DNA from: Anaerobacillus alkaliphilus
GTDB taxonomy: Bacteria > Bacillota > Bacilli > Bacillales > Anaerobacillaceae
Assembly (NCBI RefSeq): GCF_004116265.1
Contig: NZ_QOUX01000001.1
Span: 682,001-746,000, forward strand
DNA: 64,000 bases
Direction: 5' to 3'
Below, piece by piece: positions 44,132 through 51,857 of this stretch. How positions within the stretch are numbered: position 1 is the first letter of the stretch; the number at the start of each line of letters is the position of its first letter. The translations under genes and the position numbers were made by a program. The notes beneath the pieces are model-generated. The model was not told the origin of the DNA and did no database searches. It saw only the letters and a list, made by a program, of their open reading frames with translations.

Positions 44132-44668
44132 ATGTTAGGACTAAAAAAAGGTGAAGTAAAGCTAGTAGATTACTCGGATCGATGGAAGAAGTTATTTGAG
44201 GAAGAATGTGATCTATTACATTCAATCATAGGTAAACATACAAAGGATATTCAACATTTTGGCAGTACCGCTATTCATGGTATTCAAGCGAAGCCGATGA
44301 TTGATATTCTAGTTGGGGTTGAGTCATTACGTATGGTCGAACACTTCGATCAACAACGTTTAAAAGAAATAGGATACTATCATTTACCCAGAGTACAAAT
44401 TGAAAGGAAAGTGGTTTTCGCTAAATTTTCTAACTTAGAAACCCTTACGAAAACCCACGTTATGCATGTGGTTGAATATGGGGGTTCATGGTGGCAGGAA
44501 CATATTTTCTTTCGCAATTACTTAAATGCACATCAAGAAGCTGCAATTGAATATGAAGCATTGAAAAAAAGGTTAGCACGAACATACCCAAACGATGAGC
44601 GGTCTTATACAGATGAAAAAAAGCGATTTGTTGATGATATTTTAATGAGGAGGGCGGTCAATGATTGA
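44132..44668 (+). CDS. GrpB family protein (UPF0157)
   Basis: A 178-residue protein of the GrpB family, related to the nucleotidyltransferase superfamily. The signature HFGSTAIHGIQAKPMIDILVG carries the GS and the D-x-D-like metal ligands. No substrate has been established for GrpB. ATG 44132 follows GGAGGGATTG; the longer ORF start has no site and its first 39 codons look non-coding. The stop overlaps the next GNAT gene by eight bases. A second GrpB domain occurs as a fusion at 54320. Confidence 0.9.
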   Translation: MLGLKKGEVKLVDYSDRWKKLFEEECDLLHSIIGKHTKDIQHFGSTAIHGIQAKPMIDILVGVESLRMVEHFDQQRLKEIGYYHLPRVQIERKVVFAKFSNLETLTKTHVMHVVEYGGSWWQEHIFFRNYLNAHQEAAIEYEALKKRLARTYPNDERSYTDEKKRFVDDILMRRAVND

Positions 44669-45206
44669 ACTAAGATATTTTGTACGGAGTGATTTTAACC
44701 AGTTGATTAGCTGGGTAAATTCACCCGAATTTATACTGCAATGGGCAGGAACTTCTTTTGTATACCCTTTAGATGAAGCTCAGTTAGAGAATTATATCGA
44801 GAACGCCAATCATGAAAACGCGGACATCTTGATTTATAAAGTGGTGGATACGAAAACTAACGATGTGATCGGTCATATTTCATTGGGCAGAATTGATCGA
44901 AAAAATAGATCAGCAAGAATAGGAAGAGTATTGGTTGGTGCCAATGCCGTTAGAGGTATGGGAATTGGTCAGCAAATGATAAGAGAAGTACTAAAAGTTG
45001 CCTTTGAAGAACTGTCTCTACACCGAGTGAGTCTAGGGGTATTTAATTTTAATACTGCAGCCATTGCTTGTTATGAGAAGGTAGGGTTTGTAAAAGAGGG
45101 TTTACACAGAGATATTGCAAAAAATGGGGATGAATACTGGAGTTTGTGGGAAATGAGTATGTTAGAAAATGAGTGGTTGGAAAAAAATAGACTACCAACA
45201 ATTTAA
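44661..45206 (+). CDS. GNAT acetyltransferase, RimJ/RimL-like
   Basis: A 181-residue acetyltransferase in the RimJ/RimL subfamily, with acetyl-CoA loop VRGMGIGQQMI, then LHRVSLGVFNFNTAAIACYEKVGF, and an ending typical of enzymes acting on amines or protein N-termini. The start overlaps the GrpB gene by eight bases, and AGGAGGGCGG upstream lies inside GrpB, so the two are translationally coupled. A terminator follows. Confidence 0.9.
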   Translation: MIELRYFVRSDFNQLISWVNSPEFILQWAGTSFVYPLDEAQLENYIENANHENADILIYKVVDTKTNDVIGHISLGRIDRKNRSARIGRVLVGANAVRGMGIGQQMIREVLKVAFEELSLHRVSLGVFNFNTAAIACYEKVGFVKEGLHRDIAKNGDEYWSLWEMSMLENEWLEKNRLPTI

Positions 45207-45217
45207 GAAACTTATAG

Positions 45218-45250
45218 CCGATTTCCTAACTCAGGAGATTGGTTTTTTTA
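45218..45250 (+). terminator. Terminator after the GrpB-GNAT pair
   Basis: CCGATTTCCT pairs with AGGAGATTGG (two wobbles) and is followed by seven T. Confidence 0.7.
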
Positions 45251-45301
45251 GTTACACTAGGAAGGAAAATAATGTTAACATGGAGAAAGAGGGGGGAGAA
45301 C

Positions 45302-45883
45302 GTGTTATTAGAGATGAAAGTAATGAAACGATTGAGTGCTATTATTTTGGGAATCCTATTCTTCTGGTTTATCATACATAGTTTAGTGATTATCATAGAT
45401 GGATTAAACGACGAAGTAGCTTATGTGGATGTAGCAGTTGTTCTAGGGAATAAGGTTGAATTAGATGGAAAACCCTCTCTTAGATTGCAAGCAAGGTTAG
45501 ATAAATCTGTAGAGCTATATAAAGAAGGATATTTTAAGTACATCATCGTAAGTGGTGGAGTTGGGAAAGAAGGTTTTGATGAAGCAAATGTTATGAAAAA
45601 TTATTTAATTAATCAGGGAATTCCGGCTGACCAAATCATAGAAGACCCAAATGGCTATAATTCCCAGATGACTGCAAAAAATACGAGAATGATAGTGGAA
45701 CTTCTAAATGTAAAATCCGTTATGGTCATTTCCCAATATTTTCACATCACGCGGACAAAGCTTGCGTTTCAAAAAGTTGGTTTCGAAGAAGTAGCCTCGG
45801 CACATGCAGAAATCTTTGAACTGAGAGATTTTTATTCAATTATTAGGGAATTTCCTGCATATTACAAGTACGTAAATAAATAG
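45302..45883 (+). CDS. YdcF/SanA-like DUF218 protein
   Basis: A 193-residue protein anchored by one N-terminal membrane segment (about 10-28). The DUF218 domain begins with VAVVLGNKVELDGKPSLRL and has the conserved YIIVSGGVG and the C-terminal ISQYFHITRTKLAFQKVG. Members such as SanA and ElyC affect envelope integrity in E. coli; YdcF binds S-adenosylmethionine. The role here is unknown. The start is GTG 45302 after GGGGGGAG; the longer ORF begins inside the terminator. The next membrane gene starts 19 bp later. Confidence 0.88.
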   Translation: MLLEMKVMKRLSAIILGILFFWFIIHSLVIIIDGLNDEVAYVDVAVVLGNKVELDGKPSLRLQARLDKSVELYKEGYFKYIIVSGGVGKEGFDEANVMKNYLINQGIPADQIIEDPNGYNSQMTAKNTRMIVELLNVKSVMVISQYFHITRTKLAFQKVGFEEVASAHAEIFELRDFYSIIREFPAYYKYVNK

Positions 45884-45902
45884 TTTGGTAGGAGAGGTTC
45901 CG

Positions 45903-46298
45903 ATGAAGTGGTCTTTTCGTTTTATTTTCATTTTGACTGTACTATTAGTGATTGCTAGCTTTTTTCGCTGGTCTGAATCAGAAACCATCTCAACAACAAC
46001 TCCAGGTGTGCATCTTACCTATATAAAGGATCGCTGGGTTGGTCAAGCGTGGGTCGAATATTGCCCGCCAACAGCCCTGTGTATAAAAAATTATGAGGTA
46101 CCGTTGGTGATAGAGTCGGACCGCCATAACTCTTATGAGGCTCTTATCCAAGAGCATGGTAAACATGGATTATCAGGTTTCCTTGTTCAAGCTTGGAGAA
46201 CGCGGGACTTAGCTACGTTTATTTGGATTACTATAACATCGATAAGTTTCGCAGGTACAATTTTTACATTTGTATCATTCAAAAGGCGTAAAAAGTAA
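45903..46298 (+). CDS. Two-span membrane protein with external loop, 131 aa
   Basis: Membrane segments at about residues 5-20 and 103-123 flank an outer domain of about 80 residues with two cysteines (EYCPPTALC) likely to form a disulphide. The C-terminus is basic (KRRKK). ATG 45903 follows TAGGAGAGG; the start six codons upstream precedes that site. It is probably co-transcribed with the DUF218 gene. The family is unknown. Confidence 0.7.
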   Translation: MKWSFRFIFILTVLLVIASFFRWSESETISTTTPGVHLTYIKDRWVGQAWVEYCPPTALCIKNYEVPLVIESDRHNSYEALIQEHGKHGLSGFLVQAWRTRDLATFIWITITSISFAGTIFTFVSFKRRKK

Positions 46299-46353
46299 AG
46301 ACGATAATAAATTTCCCGCTTATAAATAATACTTTGTAAGTAGGAGGGAGTGT

Positions 46354-46386
46354 ATGTCTAAACCATTGACTGTTACACTTTCATAA
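46354..46386 (+). other. Ten-residue ORF upstream of the GNAT pair
   Basis: ATG with TAGGAGGGAG upstream opens MSKPLTVTLS and stops, about 30 bp before the GNAT start. It may be a leader peptide, a remnant of a deleted gene, or chance. Confidence 0.2.
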
Positions 46387-46417
46387 ATAGATTAATATGA
46401 TAGGAGGAGAAAGTCGT

Positions 46418-46963
46418 TTGTTTACATATACATTGAATTCTGAAGCTGAACTGAAATTATTGGAGTTAAGACATGCAGAGGAACTGTTTCAATTAACCGA
46501 TCAATCAAGAGAGCACCTCCGTGAATGGCTGCCATGGGTGAATTTCACAAAATCTGTGAGTGATTCAAAGGAATTTATCAACGGTAGTTTGCGACAATTC
46601 AGCCAAAATAATGGTTTTCAAGCAGGGATCTGGTATAAGGGGACGTTGGTTGGTGTTATCGGGCTACACAACATTAATTGGTCCAACAAAGCGACGTCGA
46701 TTGGCTATTGGCTTGGCGCAGGATACCAAGGAAATGGAATTATGACAGCTGCTTGTCGTGCTGTCGTCGATTATTGTTTTAATGAATTACAATTAGAGAG
46801 AATTGAAATTCGCGCTGCAACTACAAACCATAAGAGTATGGCCATTCCTAAGAGGCTTGGATTTCAGCAAGAAGGATGTCTTAGACGTTCAGAGTGGTTA
46901 TACGATAAATTTGTAGATCATTATGTCTTTGGGTTAGTGAAGGGTGATGAATACGGTTTATGA
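46418..46963 (+). CDS. GNAT acetyltransferase, RimL/YdaF-like
   Basis: A 181-residue acetyltransferase. It has LREWLPWVNFTKSVSDSKEF, the IGYWLGAGYQGNGIMTAA core with the acetyl-CoA loop GYQGNG, and LERIEIRAATTNHKSMAIPK before RLGF. This is the pattern of ribosomal-protein serine acetyltransferases and their relatives; the substrate is unknown. The start is TTG 46418 with AGGAGGAG upstream. The ATG at 46397 would place that site inside the protein. The stop overlaps the next GNAT start. Confidence 0.9.
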   Translation: MFTYTLNSEAELKLLELRHAEELFQLTDQSREHLREWLPWVNFTKSVSDSKEFINGSLRQFSQNNGFQAGIWYKGTLVGVIGLHNINWSNKATSIGYWLGAGYQGNGIMTAACRAVVDYCFNELQLERIEIRAATTNHKSMAIPKRLGFQQEGCLRRSEWLYDKFVDHYVFGLVKGDEYGL

Positions 46964-47493
46964 TGTTATTTGAAAGAGGTAGTTTAAAGGTTCGGACGTT
47001 AAAGGAAAACGATAAATATTTATTAGCCAAATGGCTTTCAGATCCGTTGGTGCTAGAATTTTACGAAGGAAGGGACAATCCGTTTACTGTTCAAAAGGTG
47101 ATGGACAAGTTTTTTCCCCTAGAAGCTGATGAAGTGAAATGCATCATTGAGTTCGAACATAAGGCAATAGGCTATATTCAATTCTACCAATTAGATGACG
47201 AGACAAAAAATGTCTATGGTTACGGAGACGAAATAACTTATGGCACAGACCAATTTATAGGTGAAGTAGACCATTGGAATAAAGGAATAGGTACATTACT
47301 TGTAACGTCAATGGTTCAATTCTTATTAGACCATAAAAAGGCGTACCGTGTGGTGATGGATCCTCAAGTAAGAAATGAGAGAGCGATCAGGTGCTATGAG
47401 AAGTGTGGCTTTAAAAAAGTGAAGTTACTTCCAAAACGTGAGTTACATGAAGGAATTTATCAGGATTGTTGGTTAATTGAATATGGCGTGTAA
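46960..47493 (+). CDS. GNAT acetyltransferase, aminoglycoside 6'-acetyltransferase-like
   Basis: A 177-residue enzyme of the Acetyltransf_8 / AAC(6')-like group. It has the sequence order RTLKENDKYLLAKWLSDP, FYEGRDNPF, DQFIGEVDHWNKGIGTLLV, then VMDPQVRNERAIRCYEKCGF and EGIYQDCWLIEY. This order is shared with chromosomal AAC(6') relatives, many of which do not confer resistance. The gene begins ATGATG within the stop of the previous GNAT (four-base overlap), so the two are translationally coupled. Confidence 0.88.
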   Translation: MMLFERGSLKVRTLKENDKYLLAKWLSDPLVLEFYEGRDNPFTVQKVMDKFFPLEADEVKCIIEFEHKAIGYIQFYQLDDETKNVYGYGDEITYGTDQFIGEVDHWNKGIGTLLVTSMVQFLLDHKKAYRVVMDPQVRNERAIRCYEKCGFKKVKLLPKRELHEGIYQDCWLIEYGV

Positions 47494-47604
47494 CGAATAT
47501 GCTCCTAAATTGCAGTTATAATAAGATGGTGGAATTTTTTTCATTTGACGAAATTGACAGCTGATGTCATGCTAATATAACAAGTGCAATAGTTGGGGGT
47601 TGCG

Positions 47605-47889
47605 ATGGAAACAAGAGGATATAGAAACATCATGGAAGAAATCGTTGAGGTATTAGTGGATACTCTTCTTGCAGGCCCAGAATATCAAACGTTTTGTAAA
47701 TGTAAGAAGTGTAGGAATGATGTAGTGGCACTTTCGCTAAACAATATTCCTCCACAATATGCGACCACTCAACAAAACAGAGAAAGAGTCTATGAATTAT
47801 ATAGCAAGCCTGATATGCGCAAGTGGTTAAATAAACGGATTATCAGTGCCTTACATGTTGTTAATAAATACCCAAAACATAATATTTAG
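47605..47889 (+). CDS. comFB: ComFB family protein
   Basis: A 94-residue protein of the late-competence ComFB family. Seen are NIMEEIVEVLVDTLLAGPEY, the zinc-binding CKCKKCRNDVVALSLNNIPP with three of the usual cysteines, and the end SALHVVNKYP. In B. subtilis comFB lies between comFA and comFC, but neither is near here, so this is a stand-alone copy. Its molecular role is unclear; cyanobacterial relatives bind cyclic nucleotides. ATG 47605 is preceded by GGGGGTT; TTG at 47593 overlaps that stretch. Confidence 0.88.
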   Translation: METRGYRNIMEEIVEVLVDTLLAGPEYQTFCKCKKCRNDVVALSLNNIPPQYATTQQNRERVYELYSKPDMRKWLNKRIISALHVVNKYPKHNI

Positions 47890-47971
47890 ATATAAGTGCC
47901 TATTCTGGAAGGAGTTAGGCGCTTTTTGTTGTATTAATAAGTAGATGAAAAAAGATGGTGAGGGTAAAAAA

Positions 47972-48751
47972 ATGAAGCTACCAATGTATCAAATTGATGC
48001 TTTTACAAATGAACAATTCAAAGGAAATCCTGCAGCAGTTTGTCCATTAGCTGAGTGGATTGACGTCGAGTTAATGCAAAAAATTGCGGCTGAGAATAAT
48101 TTAGCTGAAACGGCTTTCTTTGTAAAAAATGGTTCTGAGTATGAACTTAGGTGGTTTACTCCTAAGGCTGAAGTAGATTTATGTGGTCACGCAACATTAG
48201 CCGCAGCGTTTGTTATTTGTACATATGTAGATCAAAGTGTCACGGAGATTAGCTTTACAACCAAAAGTGGCTTGCTTAAGGTCACAAAAGAAGAAAATAT
48301 CTATTCATTAGTATTTCCAGCAAGACCTGGGGTAAAATGCGAGGCACCAGATGAGTTACTCAAAGGTTTAGGGAAAGTTCCTAAAGAAGTCTACAAGGCA
48401 AGAGACTATATGGCAGTCTTTGAAACAGAGGAAGAGATTTTAAATCTTGAACTAGATATGACAGAGCTAAAGAAGCTAGACGGCTTAGGGGTCATAGCTA
48501 CAGCGAAAGGAACAGAAGTTGATTTCGTTTCAAGATTTTTTGTCCCTAAGGTCGGGATTGATGAAGATCCTGTCACAGGGTCAACACATTGTACGCTAGT
48601 GCCATACTGGAAGGAAGTATTGGGTAAAAATGAGTTAGTCGCCTTACAAGTATCGGAAAGAGGCGGAAAGCTTTACTGTGAAGATTTAGGTGAAAAAGTG
48701 AAAATGTCAGGGGATGCAGTTGTGTATTTAGAAGGATATATCTTCTTGTAA
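47972..48751 (+). CDS. PhzF family isomerase
   Basis: A 259-residue member of the PhzF/YddE family, with a two-domain diaminopimelate-epimerase-like fold. Motifs are YQIDAFTNEQFKGNPAAVC, the catalytic Glu in NNLAETAFF, DLCGHATLAAAF and DEDPVTGSTHC. PhzF itself isomerises an intermediate of phenazine synthesis, but no phenazine genes are present, so the natural substrate here is unknown. ATG 47972 follows GGTGAGGGT; the longer ORF start precedes this site. It is monocistronic or paired with DinB 44 bp downstream. Confidence 0.93.
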   Translation: MKLPMYQIDAFTNEQFKGNPAAVCPLAEWIDVELMQKIAAENNLAETAFFVKNGSEYELRWFTPKAEVDLCGHATLAAAFVICTYVDQSVTEISFTTKSGLLKVTKEENIYSLVFPARPGVKCEAPDELLKGLGKVPKEVYKARDYMAVFETEEEILNLELDMTELKKLDGLGVIATAKGTEVDFVSRFFVPKVGIDEDPVTGSTHCTLVPYWKEVLGKNELVALQVSERGGKLYCEDLGEKVKMSGDAVVYLEGYIFL

Positions 48752-48795
48752 TAAAATATGATTAGAATGAAGTTAATAGTAGAGGAGAGATTGAG

Positions 48796-49272
48796 ATGCA
48801 AGAGAGTGGGATTTTTAAGCAGGCTAGTTTTTACCGATCAATGACTTTAATGAATGTTCGCCATGTAACGGAAGAAATGGCAGATCAACAGCCAGGAGGT
48901 TTTAATAATACGATCCGTTGGAATGTAGGACATATATTATCCGCACAAGATGCGATGCTAACATCAGCGTTAGGAAGAGAATCGTATCTACCGGAAAGCT
49001 ATGCGAAGCTTTTTGCCCCTGGAACAAAGCCGTCAGAGTGGTCTAATGATGAAGTTCCTGACTTAAAGACGTTGTACCGGGCGCTTAAGGATCAAGAAGA
49101 GACTTTAAAGGAAGTACTAGCTGGAAAGCTATCTGAGGAGGCCGTCAAACCGTTCCGATTAGGGGAATGGATTGAGATGCCTACGTTGGGTGAGATTTAT
49201 AATTTTTCTTTATTCCATGAGGGAATGCATATTTCGACGATCAAACACATCTCTAGTAATTTAACAAAATAA
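48796..49272 (+). CDS. DinB family protein (DinB_2)
   Basis: A 158-residue four-helix bundle. Candidate metal histidines are seen in WNVGHILSAQD and FHEGMHISTIKH. It is only distantly related to the DinB at 32701. Members include bacillithiol S-transferases; the role here is unknown. AGAGGAGAGA precedes the ATG. A terminator follows ten bases after the stop. Confidence 0.88.
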   Translation: MQESGIFKQASFYRSMTLMNVRHVTEEMADQQPGGFNNTIRWNVGHILSAQDAMLTSALGRESYLPESYAKLFAPGTKPSEWSNDEVPDLKTLYRALKDQEETLKEVLAGKLSEEAVKPFRLGEWIEMPTLGEIYNFSLFHEGMHISTIKHISSNLTK

Positions 49273-49281
49273 GATGGATAA

Positions 49282-49312
49282 AGCGTTTCTAAGTTTAGAA
49301 GCGCTATTTCTT
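49282..49312 (+). terminator. Terminator after the DinB gene
   Basis: AGCGTTTCTAA pairs with TTAGAAGCGCT, apart from a bulge, and is followed by ATTTCTTTT. Confidence 0.7.
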
Positions 49313-49466
49313 TTGGTAAGGTACTTATCCATTACTAAGTAGGCTAATACAGCAACATGCATAATTAGAATTTTATTGCTGTAGGGCAAGCCTAGTGAAA
49401 TGGCTGTGCTGTTTAGTTTTAAATACAAAAATCTTTGCGAAAACAGTCTTTTTAATAGATTATTCA

Positions 49467-49495
49467 TTGCTACTAGAACAAACGTTTGGTATAAT
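49467..49495 (+). promoter_or_regulatory. Sigma-A promoter overlapped by a LexA-box-like palindrome
   Basis: TTGCTA (49467-49472) and TATAAT (49490-49495) are separated by exactly 17 bp. Within the spacer, AGAACAAACGTTTG (49475-49488) matches the LexA consensus CGAAC-N4-GTTCG at all but two positions in the ten defined bases. Such a site would let LexA block polymerase. It serves the coiled-coil gene at 49552. Confidence 0.55.
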
Positions 49496-49551
49496 CTAAA
49501 TATAAATGAGTGTTATAATGTAATTTGGACTAATGTTATGGAGGGTTAAAA

Positions 49552-49869
49552 ATGAACGATGAATTAAAAGAGTTATTGCGTTCGGTATTAAAAGAAGAAC
49601 TAAAACCAATCCATCAACAACTAGATAAATTCGACAAGAGATTTGATGAAGTAGATAGTCGATTTTCGAAAATTGACGAGAGATTTGATGAAGTTGACCA
49701 TTGTCTACAGACAATCGAAGGTGATGTGAAGAGTCTTATAGATAATATGATTAATGGGCTCGGACCTTATTTTGAACGAATTACAGAACAAATTGATGAA
49801 GTGATAGAAACAACAAATAAGCAACAAGTAATTATTGAAGCTTTATCAGCGCGGACCTTAAAACATTAA
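49552..49869 (+). CDS. Coiled-coil protein, 105 aa, putative SOS gene
   Basis: The protein is an almost continuous coiled coil, with repeats FDKRFDEVD, SRFSKID and ERFDEVD in an 11-residue rhythm at about residues 27-50, and a second helical half (ITEQIDEVIETTNKQQVIIE). It has no membrane segment and no enzyme motif. GGAGGGTT precedes the ATG. Its promoter carries a LexA-like box, and the broken paralogue at 14128 has one too. Similar FDEVD-type proteins are frequent in Bacillus, some near phage genes, but no phage genes are seen here. The function is unknown. Confidence 0.75.
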   Translation: MNDELKELLRSVLKEELKPIHQQLDKFDKRFDEVDSRFSKIDERFDEVDHCLQTIEGDVKSLIDNMINGLGPYFERITEQIDEVIETTNKQQVIIEALSARTLKH

Positions 49870-49908
49870 AGCGGAATAGTGAGAAATACGAATAGTAATA
49901 AATTTTAG

Positions 49909-49934
49909 AGGCTTTGAAAGCCTTTTTCTTTTTG
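49909..49934 (+). terminator. Terminator of the coiled-coil gene
   Basis: AGGCTT pairs with AAGCCT over a 3-base loop, followed by TTTTCTTTTT. Confidence 0.75.
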
Positions 49935-49943
49935 CTCTTTTTA

Positions 49944-49984
49944 GGTGCCAGGCACCTAAAAAAGACAAAATCCCTTGAAATGTC
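49944..49984. repeat. REP-like palindromic repeat, copy 1
   Basis: A perfect palindrome TTTTTAGGTGCC-A-GGCACCTAAAAA is followed by GACAAAA and TGAAATGTC. The 41 bp match the copy at 53888-53928 at 35 positions. It lies in the 315-bp gap between the coiled-coil gene and the second sigma operon, a gap that otherwise holds two terminators and a promoter. GGTGCC-type palindromes of this kind are scattered in Bacillaceae genomes. Confidence 0.8.
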
Positions 49985-50012
49985 TTACTGGAAGATACAA
50001 AAAAATATTTGC

Positions 50013-50053
50013 AGACATGCGTAAAACCAAACTGGGTATGCATGTCTTTTTCT
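50013..50053 (+). terminator. Hairpin with T-tract in the 49.9-50.2 kb gap
   Basis: AGACATGC pairs with GCATGTCT across a 19-base loop, followed by TTTTTCTT. It lies 80 bp after the previous terminator, so it may end a small transcript or belong to the repeat element. Confidence 0.55.
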
Positions 50054-50114
50054 TATTCATTAATAGTCATAATATGATATCTTTCAATTGAAATAATTAA
50101 TTTCCAAAGATTTT

Positions 50115-50143
50115 GAGAACGATTTGTTTTTGTTTCGTTATAT
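50115..50143 (+). promoter_or_regulatory. Candidate ECF-type promoter of the second sigma operon
   Basis: GAGAACG (50115-50121) and CGTTATAT (50136-50143) resemble an ECF -35 with the AAC core and a CGT-type -10, at about 15 bp spacing. It lies about 40 bp before the sigma start, as expected for autoregulation. The elements differ from those of the first sigma operon. Confidence 0.35.
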
Positions 50144-50184
50144 AAGGTGTAAAAGCTTTTACGAAAAAAATAAGGAGAATGATT

Positions 50185-50757
50185 ATGAAAATCAATGATC
50201 AAAATTTTATAGATCGGCTTAAGTGTCATGATGAGGACGCACTAGACTTTATCATAGACAAGTATTTGCCTTTGATAAAGGGAGTAACGTATAAGGTGCT
50301 TTCGCCCTTACATAATAAAGGCGTTATAGAAGAATGTGTCAATGATATTATTCTGTCTATTTGGAACAACGCAACAAAATTTCAAGGGGCAGAAGCTCAT
50401 GATTTTAGGAATTGGGTTTGTGCGATTGCTAAGTTTAAAGCTATAGATTATTACAGGAAGTATAGTAGAAACGTAGAGATCTCGTCTGAGTATATGGAAG
50501 TTATTGAAGAAGAGAACTCAGCTGAGGATGAACTTATATTGCAAGAAAACCGGGAGGAACTCGTTACGTTACTTAATCATTTGGAGCCAGTAGATAGAGA
50601 GATTTTCATCATGAAGTACTTTCTAGGGTTGAAAAGTTCAGAGATAGCTAAAAAACTTAATTTAACAAAAGCTTCTATAGCGAATCGAATTTATCGAGGG
50701 AAGAAAACACTTAATGAAAAGAGTATAACTCTAATGTTAGGGGAGAGTCGGTCATGA
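50185..50757 (+). CDS. ECF RNA polymerase sigma factor
   Basis: A 190-residue ECF sigma factor. Region 2 covers DEDALDFIIDKYLPLI through FRNWVCAIAKFKAIDYYRKY, and region 4 has HLEPVDREIFIMKYFLGL and the helix-turn-helix KSSEIAKKLNLTKASIANRI. ATG 50185 has AAGGAG seven bases upstream; the ATG two codons before it is too close to that site. Its stop overlaps the anti-sigma start (ATGA). It is a different subgroup from the factor at 42267. Confidence 0.93.
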   Translation: MKINDQNFIDRLKCHDEDALDFIIDKYLPLIKGVTYKVLSPLHNKGVIEECVNDIILSIWNNATKFQGAEAHDFRNWVCAIAKFKAIDYYRKYSRNVEISSEYMEVIEEENSAEDELILQENREELVTLLNHLEPVDREIFIMKYFLGLKSSEIAKKLNLTKASIANRIYRGKKTLNEKSITLMLGESRS

Positions 50758-51851
50758 AGGATATTTATGAATTATTAAACGATGCCAATATGGATGAGAG
50801 TGATTTCGAGGAGATGGAAGTTTCTGATCTAGAGAAAGCAAGAGTCAAAAAAGCGTTGAGGAAATCTATCCGAAAAAAGAGAGCATTGAATTGGAAGAAA
50901 GGTCTACTAGCGACTTCCATAGTTTTCGGTTTAACAACGACAACGATAGGGTTTACGTTTCCTACTTATGCTAGTCAAATTCCGATTATTGGCGATATCT
51001 TTCGCTTTTTTGATGAGGGGAAGGATGGACTTTACACAAACTATAAGGAATTCTCAAATGAGTTGAACTTGTCTCAAGAAAGTAATGGTGTTCAGGTGAC
51101 AATTAATGATGCGATTTTCGATGGGAAAACGGTGACTGTCACTTATTCGATAGATAGTGATAAAGATTTAGGAGATTTAATTGTATTTGACCACATCCAT
51201 GTTAAAGGGTCTGATGGTGCGGCAGGGAGCTCCCAAGTGACAAAAGTTGCTGACAATCATTATGTTGGCATCATGACTAGTAGTGTTTTTGGTTTAAACA
51301 ATGCAGGTACAGCAAATGTAAAGTGGAATGTTAAAGAACTCAAGAACTTGGAAACAGGAGAAGAAATCAAAGGGAACTGGAATTTTGCCTTTTCTTTACA
51401 AGCCACTGAGAGCTCAGACTACTTGATCGACCAAAGTACTGAAAATAACGGTGTGAAGGTAGCTATCGAGAAAGTAACGATTACGCCAATGTCCTTCATT
51501 GTTTATTATGATCAAGAAGTTTCCGATGTGGTCAATGAAAAATGGCACTCTGTCGATGTTGAACTAGTTATAAAAGATGAATTTGGAAATACCTACACTG
51601 GGCAAGGAAATGGTGGTACTGGAGACATCTTTAATAATATCAGCTGGAGCTCAACTTTTGAAAAAATGGGAGAGGACGCAACAAAATTGATCATAACTCC
51701 TCATGTGACATTTAGAAGTTACAATGAGGAAAATCATGGCGGTGTGGAGTTTACAGATAAGGGACCTATTAAGTTACCAATTTTGACGAAGCAAGGACAA
51801 GGGACGGAAAAATTTGATTTAGATGAAATCGTGATAGAGTTAAATAAATAG
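50754..51851 (+). CDS. Membrane anti-sigma factor, DUF4179 family
   Basis: A 365-residue membrane protein with a cytoplasmic, charged N-terminus (about 1-46), one membrane segment at about 48-66, and a large outer part of DUF4179 type beginning with PIIGDIFRFFDEGKDGL. It should sequester the coupled sigma factor. It shares topology and the 'IPxxGD' to 'YDKG' region with the DUF4179 protein at 42785, so the two operons are paralogous modules. A terminator follows seven bases after the stop. Confidence 0.9.
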   Translation: MKDIYELLNDANMDESDFEEMEVSDLEKARVKKALRKSIRKKRALNWKKGLLATSIVFGLTTTTIGFTFPTYASQIPIIGDIFRFFDEGKDGLYTNYKEFSNELNLSQESNGVQVTINDAIFDGKTVTVTYSIDSDKDLGDLIVFDHIHVKGSDGAAGSSQVTKVADNHYVGIMTSSVFGLNNAGTANVKWNVKELKNLETGEEIKGNWNFAFSLQATESSDYLIDQSTENNGVKVAIEKVTITPMSFIVYYDQEVSDVVNEKWHSVDVELVIKDEFGNTYTGQGNGGTGDIFNNISWSSTFEKMGEDATKLIITPHVTFRSYNEENHGGVEFTDKGPIKLPILTKQGQGTEKFDLDEIVIELNK

Positions 51852-51857
51852 TGAATA

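Noticed and set aside
45169-45381. Plus-strand ORF of 70 codons overlapping the DUF218 gene
   Set aside because: It crosses a terminator and lies in a different frame from the conserved DUF218 protein.
49261-49467. Minus-strand ORF of 68 codons with a faint Spo0E-like pattern (GL...ILxxH...L..L...Y)
   Set aside because: It lacks the Ser-x-x-x-Asp signature of Spo0E, has no ribosome binding site, and overlaps the DinB terminator and the promoter of the coiled-coil gene.
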